The position numbers and the translations under genes are program-made. A stretch of DNA of 64,000 nucleotides from DASSBR01 sp035688265. Its GTDB lineage: Bacteria; Pseudomonadota; Gammaproteobacteria; Natronospirales; DASSBR01. The first letter of the stretch is position 1. Every line of letters begins with the position of its first letter. Positions 54,431 through 63,397 of this stretch are shown piece after piece. A model generated the notes under the pieces. It did no database searches, was not told the origin of the DNA, and saw only the letters and a program-made list of their open reading frames with translations. The stretch lies in NCBI GenBank assembly GCA_035688265.1, contig DASSNE010000021.1, forward strand, positions 3,190 to 67,189, in the 5' to 3' direction.

Positions 54431-55384
54431 ATGGAAAACCGCGCCCACGCGATCATCGCCGTCACCTTCCTGATTGTGTTTTCGATCGCCGCCATCCTGG
54501 TGTACTACTGGCTGTCCAACACACAGCCGGAGCCGCGCTACTACAGGATCGTCACCAGCCAGTCGGTCGGCAGTCTGCAGGCAAAGTCGGAGGTGCGTTT
54601 CAAGGGACTCCTTGTCGGCCACGTGCAGAAAGTCGCATTCGACAAGCAGGATCCGACCAAAGTCGATATCCTGATCACCGTGCAGCCGGACGCCCTGATC
54701 ACGCAGTCGACATATGCCACGCTGCAGATGCAGGGACTGATGTCCGGCGGCAAGCTGGTGGAACTGCATCTGGGCAAGGGCAGCCGCAAGCCGCTCAAGA
54801 CCAGCGAGAAGAACCCGGCGCGCATTCCGATGCACAAGAGCCTGCTGGCGGAACTCGAAGCCACCGGCACCAAGGATCTCAAGAAGATCAACGACATCAT
54901 CAGCAACGTGCAAAAGGTGCTGAGCGACAAGAACCGCAAGCACCTTGCCGATACCATCCGCCAGATCGACGAAGCGTCGCGCAAGATCGTCGCAATCGAA
55001 AAGGAACTGATACCGGTGGTGAAGCAGCTACCCGCGCTGGCCGACAGCGCACAGCAGACGCTCAAGCAGAGCCACGCCCTGCTGGCGCAGGCAACGCAAC
55101 TCGCCAGGGCGGCGAAAAAGCCGGTCGAAAAAATGGGCGAGGCCGCCGATTCGCTGGCCGGACTGACCGCGAGCGGCAAGGACGTGGCGCGGCGCCTGGA
55201 GCGCCAGACGCTGCCGGATATCGATCAATTAAGCGACAGCCTGATGCGCGCCTCGAAATCGCTGATCGACCTGAGCCAGGAACTTCAGGCCAAGCCGCAA
55301 AGCCTGATTTTCGGACCGCCCAAGCCGCAGCCCGGCCCTGGCGAACCCGGATTTCAAAACAAAGATGGAGACGGACATGAATAA
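54431..55384 (+). CDS. MlaD-like MCE-domain protein
   Basis: A 317-residue periplasmic protein anchored by an N-terminal helix (residues ~8-28, AIIAVTFLIVFSIAAILVYY). The MCE domain (about 40-118, SVGSLQAKSEVRFKGLLVGHVQKVAFD) binds lipids as hexameric rings in relatives. A long helical tail (about 130-300) is predicted as coiled coil and may bridge the periplasm. It overlaps the lipoprotein gene by 8 bp. Confidence 0.92.
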   Translation: MENRAHAIIAVTFLIVFSIAAILVYYWLSNTQPEPRYYRIVTSQSVGSLQAKSEVRFKGLLVGHVQKVAFDKQDPTKVDILITVQPDALITQSTYATLQMQGLMSGGKLVELHLGKGSRKPLKTSEKNPARIPMHKSLLAELEATGTKDLKKINDIISNVQKVLSDKNRKHLADTIRQIDEASRKIVAIEKELIPVVKQLPALADSAQQTLKQSHALLAQATQLARAAKKPVEKMGEAADSLAGLTASGKDVARRLERQTLPDIDQLSDSLMRASKSLIDLSQELQAKPQSLIFGPPKPQPGPGEPGFQNKDGDGHE

Positions 55385-56036
55385 GAAACTCGCGCTATTG
55401 GCGGTGCCGGCCGCGCTCGTACTCGGCGGCTGCATCAGCACCTCGGAGCCGGTGCAGATCGAGCACTACACGATCACGGCAGCGCCCGCACCCGCGCAGG
55501 CGGCCCCGGCGACTTCGCAGGCGGCGGGCAATAAGCCGGTCCTGCGCATCGCCGGCATCCAGGCGCCGCACTGGCTGGATAGCGCCAGCATGTACTATCG
55601 GCTCGCGTACCAGAACAGCGCCAAGGTCGCGGCCTACAGCCGCTCGGACTGGGTCTCGCCGCCGCCGGCGCAGCTATTGAACCTGCTCGAAGATGTGCTC
55701 GCCGCCTCCGGCGATTACAAGGCAATCCTCGGGCCGAGCGACATCTCCAACGCCGACGTGACGCTGCGCATCGAGCTGGGCGACTTCGAGCAGGTGTTTT
55801 CGAGCCAGAATCAAAGCGCCGGCGTGATCGACGCCACGGTGACCGCCATCGACAACAATGCCGGCAACATCATGGCGCAGCGCCATTTCCACATCGAAAA
55901 GCCGGCGCCGAGCGCCGACGCCGCGGGCGGCGTCAAGGCGCTCAGCGCGGCGAGTCAGGCTTTCGCCACAAGCGTGCGGGATTGGCTGGAAAAGCTCATA
56001 ACGGATATAAAACGTAGCCCTTCTGCTGCAGGATAA
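55377..56036 (+). CDS. ABC-type transport auxiliary lipoprotein (PqiC-like)
   Basis: A 219-residue outer-membrane lipoprotein; the signal peptide ends in LVLGGC (lipobox). The domain resembles PqiC/ABC-transport auxiliary components: VLRIAGIQAPHWLDSASMYYRL, SDWVSPPPAQLLNLLEDVLAA, and a C-terminal FATSVRDWLEKLITDIK. It completes the MCE operon. Its last 41 bases overlap the end of the convergent DsrE-like gene. GGAG precedes the ATG at 55377. Confidence 0.88.
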   Translation: MNKKLALLAVPAALVLGGCISTSEPVQIEHYTITAAPAPAQAAPATSQAAGNKPVLRIAGIQAPHWLDSASMYYRLAYQNSAKVAAYSRSDWVSPPPAQLLNLLEDVLAASGDYKAILGPSDISNADVTLRIELGDFEQVFSSQNQSAGVIDATVTAIDNNAGNIMAQRHFHIEKPAPSADAAGGVKALSAASQAFATSVRDWLEKLITDIKRSPSAAG

Positions 56037-56559
56037 TCAGGTCCGACAGCGCCGACAACGACAGCGTGACATCCGGATTGACGTCCTCGTGGGCGATGTG
56101 GTGCTCCGCGAGCGCCTGGTCGCAAACGTAGATCTTGACGCCGGCCTGGCGGAGCGCTCGCAGCAGCTTGATGTTCGGGTTGTCGTGCCCGGTGCGCTTC
56201 TTGTATTCGGCGTTCTTCATCACGATGTCCGTCGCCGCGCCATGAATCACCACGTCGAACTTGCGATGCGTGGCGCGCACGCCTGAGATCGCGAACACGT
56301 TCACCGCGCGCGCAACGTGCTCAAGGCCCCGGTTGACCTCGTCAGCCTTGCCGGTCTTGGTCAGGTTGAAGACCGCCTTGTAGGTCTCCAAAGCCTCCGG
56401 TTGCAGCGCCGCCTTGGGCTGCGGTATCACGCCGCCCGCGTGCTGAATCACCGGGTACTGCCAGACCTGTGCCGACTCATGCGAGGCGGGCGCGGCCAGC
56501 AACGGCAGCGCGGCGAGCGCGAGTGCCAGTGTCATCAATCCTTTGATCATGTTTCTCAT
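55996..56559 (-). CDS. Periplasmic DsrE-family protein
   Basis: A 187-residue DsrE/DsrF-like protein with a signal peptide (MRNMIKGLMTLALALAALPLLA). The DsrE fold is seen in KAVFNLTKTGKADEV, KFDVVIHGAATDIVMKN, and a conserved cysteine in KIYVCDQALAEHHIAHEDV. DsrE proteins carry or transfer sulfur. The ATG at 56559 overlaps the cytochrome gene's stop by 4 bp and has AGGAG ten bases upstream. It overlaps the convergent lipoprotein gene by 41 bp. Confidence 0.88.
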   Translation of the reverse strand: MRNMIKGLMTLALALAALPLLAAPASHESAQVWQYPVIQHAGGVIPQPKAALQPEALETYKAVFNLTKTGKADEVNRGLEHVARAVNVFAISGVRATHRKFDVVIHGAATDIVMKNAEYKKRTGHDNPNIKLLRALRQAGVKIYVCDQALAEHHIAHEDVNPDVTLSLSALSDLIILQQKGYVLYPL

Positions 56560-58028
56560 GGCGGTGTTATCTCCTTTTTCGTTGGGGTGGAAGGCACCTG
56601 GCCGTAATAGCCCATGTGCTGGTGGTACTTCTGTTTCGTTTCCTTCACGCTGCCGGTGAAGCGCGGATCCTGCGGCCGCGGATGATGGTCGACAAACGCC
56701 GCCACGTCCCACGCCTGCTGGTCGGTCAGCGTGCCGCCAAGGCCCAGCGGCATGTTCGCCTTGATGAATGCGGCGGCAGTCGGAATGCGGTGCATCCCCG
56801 CGCCCCAGTTGAACGATTGCGGGCCCCACAGCGGCGGAAACACGACCGCACCCGCGCTCGTGCGCCCCTGGCCGTCGGCACCGTGGCAGAGCGCGCAATG
56901 CGTCTTGAAGACCTGGGCGCCCCGTGCCGGGTCGGGCGCCCTGGCGGGCTTGGGGACATCCGGATAGCCGGTACCCGGCGGGTCGGTGTTGACGGGCACC
57001 CCCGTAGCCAGCCAGTGGAAGTAGCTTTCCAGCGCGACCATGACCTTGCTGTCCGCCGGCGGCGGCTTGCCGTTCATGCTGAACACGAAGCAGCCCTGGA
57101 TGCGGTCGGCAAGCGTGTTGACCTTGTCGTTTTTCTTGCGGTAGCGCGGATAGCGGCCGAACGCGGCCCACATGGGCGCCGAATTGGCGAGGCGGCCGCG
57201 GTCCAGGTGACAGTTGCTGCAGTTCAGGACATTGCCGGTGTACGCCTTGGCGTAATGGCCGGTGTCGGTGAAGACTTGCTCGCCGAAGCGGATCATCTCT
57301 CCGTCAGGGCCGCCGGGAATGGCTGATTCGGGCGGTGGCTGAAAGCCTTTCGCCGCGACCCGCCTGGCGGCCGGCGACGCAACCTTCACCTTTGGAACCT
57401 GGTTGTCGCCGCCGGGCCGCAGCCACGCCAGATAGGCGGCAACTGCCTTGACATCGGCATCGTCCAGTCCACGCGCCACGTGCTGCATCAGATTGAGCGG
57501 ATCGCTGCGCCGGCCGCCGCGTCGGAAGGCGTTGATTTGACCGGCAATATAGTCGGCGTACTGGCCGGCGAGCATCGGAAAATCGGGCGCAAGACCCGCA
57601 AGCTTCGGCCCATGGCACGTCGCGCAGGCCGGTACTTCAGCCGACCATTTGCCGAGGCGCACCAGCGATTCGCCGTGCGCGAGCGTCGCCGGATTCACCT
57701 TTTGCCGCGACGGATATGGCGCCTGGGCGCGGCTGTAGTACTGAGCAAGGGCGGTGATCTGGTCATCCGACAGTCCGGCCGCCAGCGGCTGCATGATGCG
57801 GTTTGCGCGCGCGCCGGACTTGAAGTCGTGCAGTTGCCGGGCGAGATAAGCTGCCAGCTGGCCGGCGAGCCGCGGAAACGTGCCGCCTCCGCCGCCGCCG
57901 CCGTTTTCGCCATGACAGGCCGCACAGGTGGCCGCGGCAGGCGGCGGCGCGGCCGATGCCGGGATGGCGGCAGCCACGCCGGCGAGTATGCCAACCGGGG
58001 CGATCAGCATCGCAGTCCATTTGCTCAT
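56556..58028 (-). CDS. Tetrahaem cytochrome c, TsdB-TsdA-like fusion (thiosulfate dehydrogenase)
   Basis: A 490-residue exported cytochrome. Four CxxCH haem sites are at C35-H39 (CAACH), C135-H139 (CATCH), C270-H274 (CSNCH) and C378-H382 (CALCH). The first two haems form a cytochrome c4-like half (TsdB-like). The second two match TsdA, including a lone cysteine C313 in QGCFVFSMNG, 39 residues after H274, where TsdA has its Cys haem ligand. TsdA joins two thiosulfates to tetrathionate. TsdBA fusions are known from Marichromatium. The ATG at 58028 gives a signal peptide; an ATG at 58049 is possible. Function is inferred from motifs. Confidence 0.82.
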   Translation of the reverse strand: MSKWTAMLIAPVGILAGVAAAIPASAAPPPAAATCAACHGENGGGGGGGTFPRLAGQLAAYLARQLHDFKSGARANRIMQPLAAGLSDDQITALAQYYSRAQAPYPSRQKVNPATLAHGESLVRLGKWSAEVPACATCHGPKLAGLAPDFPMLAGQYADYIAGQINAFRRGGRRSDPLNLMQHVARGLDDADVKAVAAYLAWLRPGGDNQVPKVKVASPAARRVAAKGFQPPPESAIPGGPDGEMIRFGEQVFTDTGHYAKAYTGNVLNCSNCHLDRGRLANSAPMWAAFGRYPRYRKKNDKVNTLADRIQGCFVFSMNGKPPPADSKVMVALESYFHWLATGVPVNTDPPGTGYPDVPKPARAPDPARGAQVFKTHCALCHGADGQGRTSAGAVVFPPLWGPQSFNWGAGMHRIPTAAAFIKANMPLGLGGTLTDQQAWDVAAFVDHHPRPQDPRFTGSVKETKQKYHQHMGYYGQVPSTPTKKEITPP

Positions 58029-58080
58029 TGTTAAAGGATAACCGATCATGGCCGCCGGTTGCGTCAGCGGGTGAAGATTT

Positions 58081-58842
58081 ATGTTATGGGGTTGGCTGGG
58101 CGCACTGGCAATCGGGCTTGTGCTGGGGACTCTGGGCTCGGGTGGCTCGATCCTGACTGTGCCCGTGCTGGTGTATCTGTTCGGCCAGCCGGAAAAGGTC
58201 GCGATCGCGGGCTCGCTCGCGGTGGTCGGCAGTATCAGTTTCGTCGGCGCGATGTCGTATGCGTGGCGCGGCCTGGTCGAATGGCGCCTCGTCGGCCTGT
58301 TCGGCGTGCCCGGCATGATCGCCGCCTACGGCGGCGCGTGGGTCGGCCGCTTTGTTCCCGGCGCCGTCCAACTGTTGCTGTTCGCGTTTGTCGTGCTCGC
58401 GGCGGCGATACTGATGTTGCGGCCGCACAAACGCCAGGAGGCGCGCGCCCGCCAGCCGTGGTGGAGCGTACCGCTGGACGGCATTGCAATCGGTTTCATC
58501 ACCGGGCTGATCGGCGTCGGCGGCGGGTTCATGATGGTGCCGGCGATGGTGCTGCTGATCGGCGTGCCGATGCATCGCGCCGTCGGGACCAGCCTGTGCA
58601 TCATCGTTCTCAATGCCTTTTCCGGCTTCCACAAATACCTCGGCGTGCTCGCACAACAGCACCTGACCCTCGACTGGAGCATCCTCGGCGGCATCATCGC
58701 GATCGGCATTGTCGGCAGCCTGATCGGCAACGTCGTCGGCATGCGCGTGCCGCAGGCGAAGCTCAGGCGCGTGTTCGGCGTTTTTCTTCTCGTGATGGGC
58801 GCCTACATCCTGGCGCGCACGGCGCCGGCGGTGTTTGCCTGA
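58081..58842 (+). CDS. TauE/SafE-family sulfite/organosulfur exporter
   Basis: A 253-residue membrane protein with about eight helices in two halves, each with a Gly-rich motif (LGTLGSGGSILTVPVLVY and TGLIGVGGGFMMVPAMVLL). Family members move sulfite, sulfonates or sulfoacetate. It is divergent from the TsdBA-like gene (52-bp gap), which supports a role in sulfur handling. A GGTGAAG site lies before the ATG. Confidence 0.9.
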   Translation: MLWGWLGALAIGLVLGTLGSGGSILTVPVLVYLFGQPEKVAIAGSLAVVGSISFVGAMSYAWRGLVEWRLVGLFGVPGMIAAYGGAWVGRFVPGAVQLLLFAFVVLAAAILMLRPHKRQEARARQPWWSVPLDGIAIGFITGLIGVGGGFMMVPAMVLLIGVPMHRAVGTSLCIIVLNAFSGFHKYLGVLAQQHLTLDWSILGGIIAIGIVGSLIGNVVGMRVPQAKLRRVFGVFLLVMGAYILARTAPAVFA

Positions 58843-58877
58843 CCGCCGGCGCCCGGCGCCTTAACGTCTCCTCCGTC

Positions 58878-59588
58878 CTAGAACTGCCACGCCAGTCCCA
58901 CCTGGATCGACTGCATCCGGTAGCCGCTGCTCACATCCCCGGACCCATTGTTGAATGTAGGCGAATCGGCCTTGAAGTAGCGCCAGTTGACGTCCAGCGC
59001 GAGCGTGTTTGAGAGCCACGAACGAAAACCGACCATGCCCTGGTATGCAAGGCCGCTGTCGACATCGTCCATGAACGTCACTGTTGGGGTGCTGATGCCC
59101 GGCAGTTGCAGCTGCGCGTTGTACTTGTGGAAGTCAATCCGCGCGTAGCCGATGCCCAGACCGATGTACGGATCGAACGCCGAATGGGGACTGAAGTCAT
59201 TGATGACGTTGAACATCAGCGTCCAGGCCTGCGTGTGCCCGCCGGGGTCGGCGAGAGTGCCGCTATTGCCGGCCGTCGTTGTGTAGGTAAAGCTGTCGAC
59301 CCCATTGTTGCGGTAGCCGAGTTCTCCCTCGACGCGCAGCATCCCCGCCCCCCATTCGTCAAACGCGTACCCCGAGTTCAGCAGCACCACGTCGCCGTCG
59401 TGGGAATGCGTCGTGATCCGGCCACCGATCACATCGAAGCTGTGATCGTACAGATGCGAACGACCGATCTGCAGCTCAAGATACGAGCCGGTGTCGTTGT
59501 TTGGATTGTAGTTGTCGTTCTGCGCCATGGCGGCCAATGGCACCGCGGCCAGAACTGATCCACATAGCAACATCGTCGTGACTTTCAT
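58878..59588 (-). CDS. Outer-membrane beta-barrel protein (OmpW/opacity-like)
   Basis: A 236-residue protein with a signal peptide (MKVTTMLLCGSVLAAVPLAAMA), beta strands such as YLELQIGRSHLYDHSF and the terminal strand IQVGLAWQF ending in Phe. It fits the small 8-stranded outer-membrane porin-like families. A strong AGGAGG ribosome-binding site precedes it. Role unknown. Confidence 0.82.
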   Translation of the reverse strand: MKVTTMLLCGSVLAAVPLAAMAQNDNYNPNNDTGSYLELQIGRSHLYDHSFDVIGGRITTHSHDGDVVLLNSGYAFDEWGAGMLRVEGELGYRNNGVDSFTYTTTAGNSGTLADPGGHTQAWTLMFNVINDFSPHSAFDPYIGLGIGYARIDFHKYNAQLQLPGISTPTVTFMDDVDSGLAYQGMVGFRSWLSNTLALDVNWRYFKADSPTFNNGSGDVSSGYRMQSIQVGLAWQF

Positions 59589-59784
59589 CGCGAACCTCCT
59601 TGTCAGTGGAGAGAATTGAGCGCGGACTTGCGCTTGAGATGGGTCCCATTATCGGCGCGCATTGCAACAGGTCAAAGGCTTCCGGGCGTATCCGCGAGGG
59701 GCGTCACACAGATTCGACGCGGCTTGCGGGGTTGTTTGTAACACCGTAGGCAGGGCTCCGGTATGCCGACCCCTCGGGTGCACT

Positions 59785-59813
59785 GTGCCAATCGCTTGCA
59801 TGCGTGCCATAAT
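59785..59813 (+). promoter_or_regulatory. Extended -10 promoter candidate for the lipoprotein operon
   Basis: GTGCCA (59785-59790) and CATAAT (59808-59813) are 17 bp apart, with TGC directly before the -10 box (extended -10). The leader to the ATG at 59852 holds AAAGGAG. The remaining divergent gap (59589-59851, 263 bp) shows no other clear element. Confidence 0.5.
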
Positions 59814-59851
59814 CGGCCCCCGGGTTTACCCGATTGCAAAGGAGACAGCCC

Positions 59852-60424
59852 ATGACGCGCATGATCCGCATTTTTCCGATCGCGGCGCTCGCCGCGGCGA
59901 CGTTGTTGTTCGCCGCCTGTTCCACTCGCACTACCGTCCCCAGCAACCTCGGCATCAACGACGCCCCCGATTGGGTCAACCAGGGCAGCCAGGCGCTCGA
60001 CAACCAGGGCGGCCGGCTGATTCACGGTATTGGCTCGGCACCCGCAATGCACGACTTGTCGCTGCAGACTTCCGCCGCCGACGAGCGCGCCCGCACCGAA
60101 GTTGCGCGCGTGCTGTCATCGTTTATCCACGCCGTGTCGCAGGATTACGCGGCAGCGGCCGGTGCGAACGCCGAGCAGCAGCAGAACGAAGCCTCGGTGT
60201 CGCGCGAAATCGAGAACGTCACGCGCCAGAACGTGGTTGGCGCGCGCATCATCGCCCACTGGCGCAACCCGGACAACGGCGCGCTGTGGAGCCTCGCGGA
60301 ACTGGATATGACGCGCATCAAGGCGATGGTGGCGAGTTCGCAGACGATGAACTCGGGCTTCAAGCAATACTTCCTGTCCCACGCGGACAATCTGTTCGAC
60401 AACATGACCGGAGGGGTCAAGTGA
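59852..60424 (+). CDS. LPP20-like lipoprotein
   Basis: A 190-residue lipoprotein with lipobox LFAAC (Cys after residues ~20). The domain resembles the LPP20/FlgO-related group: DAPDWVNQGSQALDNQG, IHGIGSAPAMHDLSLQTSAADERART, then a helical middle and the closing EIENVTRQNVVGARIIAHWRNPDNGALWSLAEL. The ATG at 59852 has a strong AGGAG eight bases upstream. It overlaps the lpoB gene by one base. Confidence 0.86.
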   Translation: MTRMIRIFPIAALAAATLLFAACSTRTTVPSNLGINDAPDWVNQGSQALDNQGGRLIHGIGSAPAMHDLSLQTSAADERARTEVARVLSSFIHAVSQDYAAAAGANAEQQQNEASVSREIENVTRQNVVGARIIAHWRNPDNGALWSLAELDMTRIKAMVASSQTMNSGFKQYFLSHADNLFDNMTGGVK

Positions 60425-61032
60425 TGCGCCGCTGCTTTCGTTACGCCTGCCTCGCTGCTGCGGTCGGCATCCTCGCCGGCTGTTCGAGCATGCCGGAGAT
60501 CCATCGCATATCGCCGAACCAGGTGACCGACGTGTCCGGCTACTGGAACGACACCGACTCGCGCCTGACCGCCGAGCAGATGATCGGCCAGATGCTCAAC
60601 GAGCCGTGGCTCGACAATTACGAAAACGCGCACGCCGGCACCAAGCCGGTGGTGATCGTCGGCGACATCAACAACCTGAGTTCCGAGCACATCGCGGTCG
60701 GCACGTTCATCAACGACATGCAGCGCGCGCTGATCAACTCGGGCGATGTCCGCTTCGTCGCCTCATCCGGGCAGCGCGGCGGCGTGCGCAACGAGCGCAA
60801 GGACCAGGACCTGAACGCGAGCGCCGACACGCGCAACCCGATGGGCCAGGAAACCGGCGCCGACTTCATGATGGAAGGCACGATCAACACGATCATCGAT
60901 GCCGCCGGCCACACGTCGGTCAAGTACTACCAGGTGAACCTGCAGCTCATCAACATGCGCACCAACGTGATCGCCTGGATCGGCCAGAAGAAGATCAAGA
61001 AGCAAGTCGAGTACCACGGCATCCGGCCTTGA
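60424..61032 (+). CDS. lpoB: Penicillin-binding protein activator LpoB-like lipoprotein
   Basis: A 202-residue outer-membrane lipoprotein (lipobox LAGC). LpoB activates PBP1b across the periplasm in peptidoglycan growth. Conserved parts are VTDVSGYWNDTDSRLTAEQMIGQML, KPVVIVGDINNLSSEHIAVGTFINDMQRALINSG, and GADFMMEGTINTIIDAAGHTSVKYYQVNLQLINM. The ATG shares one base with the upstream stop (TGATG). It belongs to the lipoprotein cluster. Confidence 0.9.
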   Translation: MRRCFRYACLAAAVGILAGCSSMPEIHRISPNQVTDVSGYWNDTDSRLTAEQMIGQMLNEPWLDNYENAHAGTKPVVIVGDINNLSSEHIAVGTFINDMQRALINSGDVRFVASSGQRGGVRNERKDQDLNASADTRNPMGQETGADFMMEGTINTIIDAAGHTSVKYYQVNLQLINMRTNVIAWIGQKKIKKQVEYHGIRP

Positions 61033-61048
61033 ACATCATTGGGTGAGG

Positions 61049-62341
61049 ATGAACCGGCCTCGCGCCGTGGCGGTACGCGCCGCGCTCGGCCTGTGCCTGC
61101 TGCTGACGCTCACCGGCTGCGCAAGCTACGTCGCCAATCTGCGCCAGATGGACGCCGCGCTCGCTGCGCACGATCCTGACGCCGCACTCGCCGCGCTGGC
61201 GCCCCTCAAGGGCGGGCACAGCCAGGCGCTGTACCTGCTCGACAAGGCGATGCTGCTGCGCATACAAGGCGACTATGCCGGCAGCATCAAGGCATTCGAA
61301 AGCGCGAAGCCGCTGCTGCGCTACCTGGAGGCAACCAGCGTCAGCGAAACCGCCGCCGCCCTCACGCTGACCGAAAACCTGCGCAGTTACACGCCGCCGC
61401 TGTACGAGCGGCTGCTGCTGCACGTCTACCAGGGTCTCAATTACCTGCAAAGCGGCGATCCGGAAGCGGCGCGCGTCGAGGTCGGGCAGATCGACGTGCT
61501 GCTAAAGCGCCTCTATCCGGGCACCGATGCGGCGCCGCACGGCGGCGATGCATTCGCGCGCTATTTCGCCGGCCTCGTGTACGAAGACGCCGGCGACTGG
61601 AGCGATGCGATGATCGCTTATCGCAAGGCGTACCAGGCCTATCAGGCCGCGAACCTGCCGATCCCGCCGGGGCTGCAGGCCAGCCTGTGCCGGTTCGCGG
61701 ACTATCTCGGCCTCGACAAGGAACTGAAAGGCTATCAGCAGCAGTTCGGCATCGACCACTGGCTGCCGGTCGCGCCGCACGGGCAGGCCGTTGACGGGCA
61801 ACTGGTTTTCATCCTCGGCGACGGCCTCGCGCCGCGCAAAATCGCGGTGACGCAATGGGTGCAAAGCCCCAGGAGCGGCCACTTGTTCAGCATTTCGCTG
61901 CCGGCGCTCAAGCCGGACCCGCCGCGCATCGGCAGCGCGACGCTCAGCGTCGGCGGCGAGACGGCGAGGACGGTCCACGTCGAAAGCGTGGCGGAAAACG
62001 CCGCGCGGGCGCTTGCCGCGCAACTGCCGCTGCTGACAGCGGATGAAATCGCCCGCAACGTCACCCGCGCCGCAGTCGCCAACAAGGCTGACGACAAGCA
62101 GCACGGCCTCGGCGCGCTGGTAAGCCTGATCGGCACCGTCGTCGATCGCGCCGACACGCGCATCTGGAATACGTTGCCGGACAATATCCAGATGGCGCGG
62201 CTGACGCTGGCGCCGGGCACCTACAACATGACCGTGGCGCTGACAGACGGCAGCGCGGTCGTCCATACGAAGACTTTCGACAACGTGCTGATCAAGCCGG
62301 GGCGAATCACGTTCGCCACGTGGCATGCGATAAGCTATTGA
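61049..62341 (+). CDS. COG3014-like lipoprotein
   Basis: A 430-residue lipoprotein with lipobox LTGC. The N-terminal half is helical and TPR-like (LYLLDKAMLLRIQGDYAGSIKAFESA, GLNYLQSGDPEAARVEVGQIDVLLKRL). The C-terminal half is beta-rich (GQLVFILGDGLAPRKIAVTQW). Proteins of this kind typically accompany LpoB and LPP20-like lipoproteins in gammaproteobacteria. The start is uncertain: ATG at 61049 or GTG at 61043. Confidence 0.83.
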   Translation: MNRPRAVAVRAALGLCLLLTLTGCASYVANLRQMDAALAAHDPDAALAALAPLKGGHSQALYLLDKAMLLRIQGDYAGSIKAFESAKPLLRYLEATSVSETAAALTLTENLRSYTPPLYERLLLHVYQGLNYLQSGDPEAARVEVGQIDVLLKRLYPGTDAAPHGGDAFARYFAGLVYEDAGDWSDAMIAYRKAYQAYQAANLPIPPGLQASLCRFADYLGLDKELKGYQQQFGIDHWLPVAPHGQAVDGQLVFILGDGLAPRKIAVTQWVQSPRSGHLFSISLPALKPDPPRIGSATLSVGGETARTVHVESVAENAARALAAQLPLLTADEIARNVTRAAVANKADDKQHGLGALVSLIGTVVDRADTRIWNTLPDNIQMARLTLAPGTYNMTVALTDGSAVVHTKTFDNVLIKPGRITFATWHAISY

Positions 62342-62367
62342 GGACCTTTTTGAAAGGGTACGACGTC

Positions 62368-63381
62368 ATGGCTCCAACCAAACTAATTCCCTTGGCATTG
62401 CCCATCCTGCTGCTGGCGGCGTGCAGCCATGCACCGCGACCGGACGCCAAACCCGCATGGGTGAACGGCCCGAGCGCGCAATATCCCGCCAGCCGCTTTC
62501 TGACCGGCCGCGGCGAAGCCGACCAGCTCGCTGTCGCGCGCGACCGCGCGCGGGCCGATCTCGCCAAGACGTTTTCGGTCAAGGTGAGCGAGCACGGTGA
62601 GGACGTGTCATCGTATTCGCAGGACGGCAAGCAACCCGCGGCCAATGCGCTCGACTTAAGGCGCCGGATCAGCACGCAGACGGACGCGCTGCTCAAAGGC
62701 GTGCGCATTGCCGACACCTGGCAGGATCCGGCGACGCATACCTGGTACGCGCTCGCCGTGCTGTCGCGACCGCAAACGGCCGCGGCGCTGCGCGAGCAGA
62801 TTGCCAACCTCGACGCCAACACGCGTGCGTGGCTCGCGCAGGCGCAGGGGAGCAATGACCTGCTCGTCAAGATCGGCGCCGCCGACCGCGCGGTGACGGC
62901 GCAAACCATGCGTGCCGGTCTGCAAAGCGAACTGCGCGTGGTTGACATCACCGGCCACGGCAGCACACCGCCGTGGAATCTCGGCCAGTTGCAGGCCGAC
63001 CGCGCCGCGCTGCTCAAGCGCCTGACGATCAACGCCGCGGCCGACGGTCAAAACGCCGCCGCGGTGCAGAAGCTCCTGGCCGGCGCGCTCGCCGACGCCG
63101 GCTTCACCGTGCAGCCGGGCGCACCCTACACGATGACGGCGACGCTCGACTACAAAAACCTGCCACCACGCAACGGCTGGTACTGGATCGCCGGCACGCT
63201 GTCGGTCGCGCTCGACGGGTCGAACCAGGCGCACGGCATCAGGCGCTGGCCGCTCAAGGTGTCGGCGACCGATCCGAATCTCGCGCAGCAGCGCCTGATG
63301 GAACAGGTCGCGCAAAACCTGCACAATGATATCGAGGCCGCGACGCTGCAATTCGCCGGCGCGCGCGGTACAACGGATTGA
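62368..63381 (+). CDS. LPP20-like lipoprotein (second copy)
   Basis: A 337-residue lipoprotein with lipobox LLAAC. The N-terminal domain is LPP20/LptM-like (KPAWVNGPSAQYPASRFLTGRGEADQLAVARDRARADLAKTFSV), seen also in the 59852 product in part. The C-terminal half is beta-rich (PYTMTATLDYKNLPPRNGWYWIAGTLSVALDG). The ATG at 62368 is used; it follows AAAGGG. Role in the envelope is likely, but not known. Confidence 0.82.
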   Translation: MAPTKLIPLALPILLLAACSHAPRPDAKPAWVNGPSAQYPASRFLTGRGEADQLAVARDRARADLAKTFSVKVSEHGEDVSSYSQDGKQPAANALDLRRRISTQTDALLKGVRIADTWQDPATHTWYALAVLSRPQTAAALREQIANLDANTRAWLAQAQGSNDLLVKIGAADRAVTAQTMRAGLQSELRVVDITGHGSTPPWNLGQLQADRAALLKRLTINAAADGQNAAAVQKLLAGALADAGFTVQPGAPYTMTATLDYKNLPPRNGWYWIAGTLSVALDGSNQAHGIRRWPLKVSATDPNLAQQRLMEQVAQNLHNDIEAATLQFAGARGTTD

Positions 63382-63397
63382 ACTGAGGAGAATGCCC

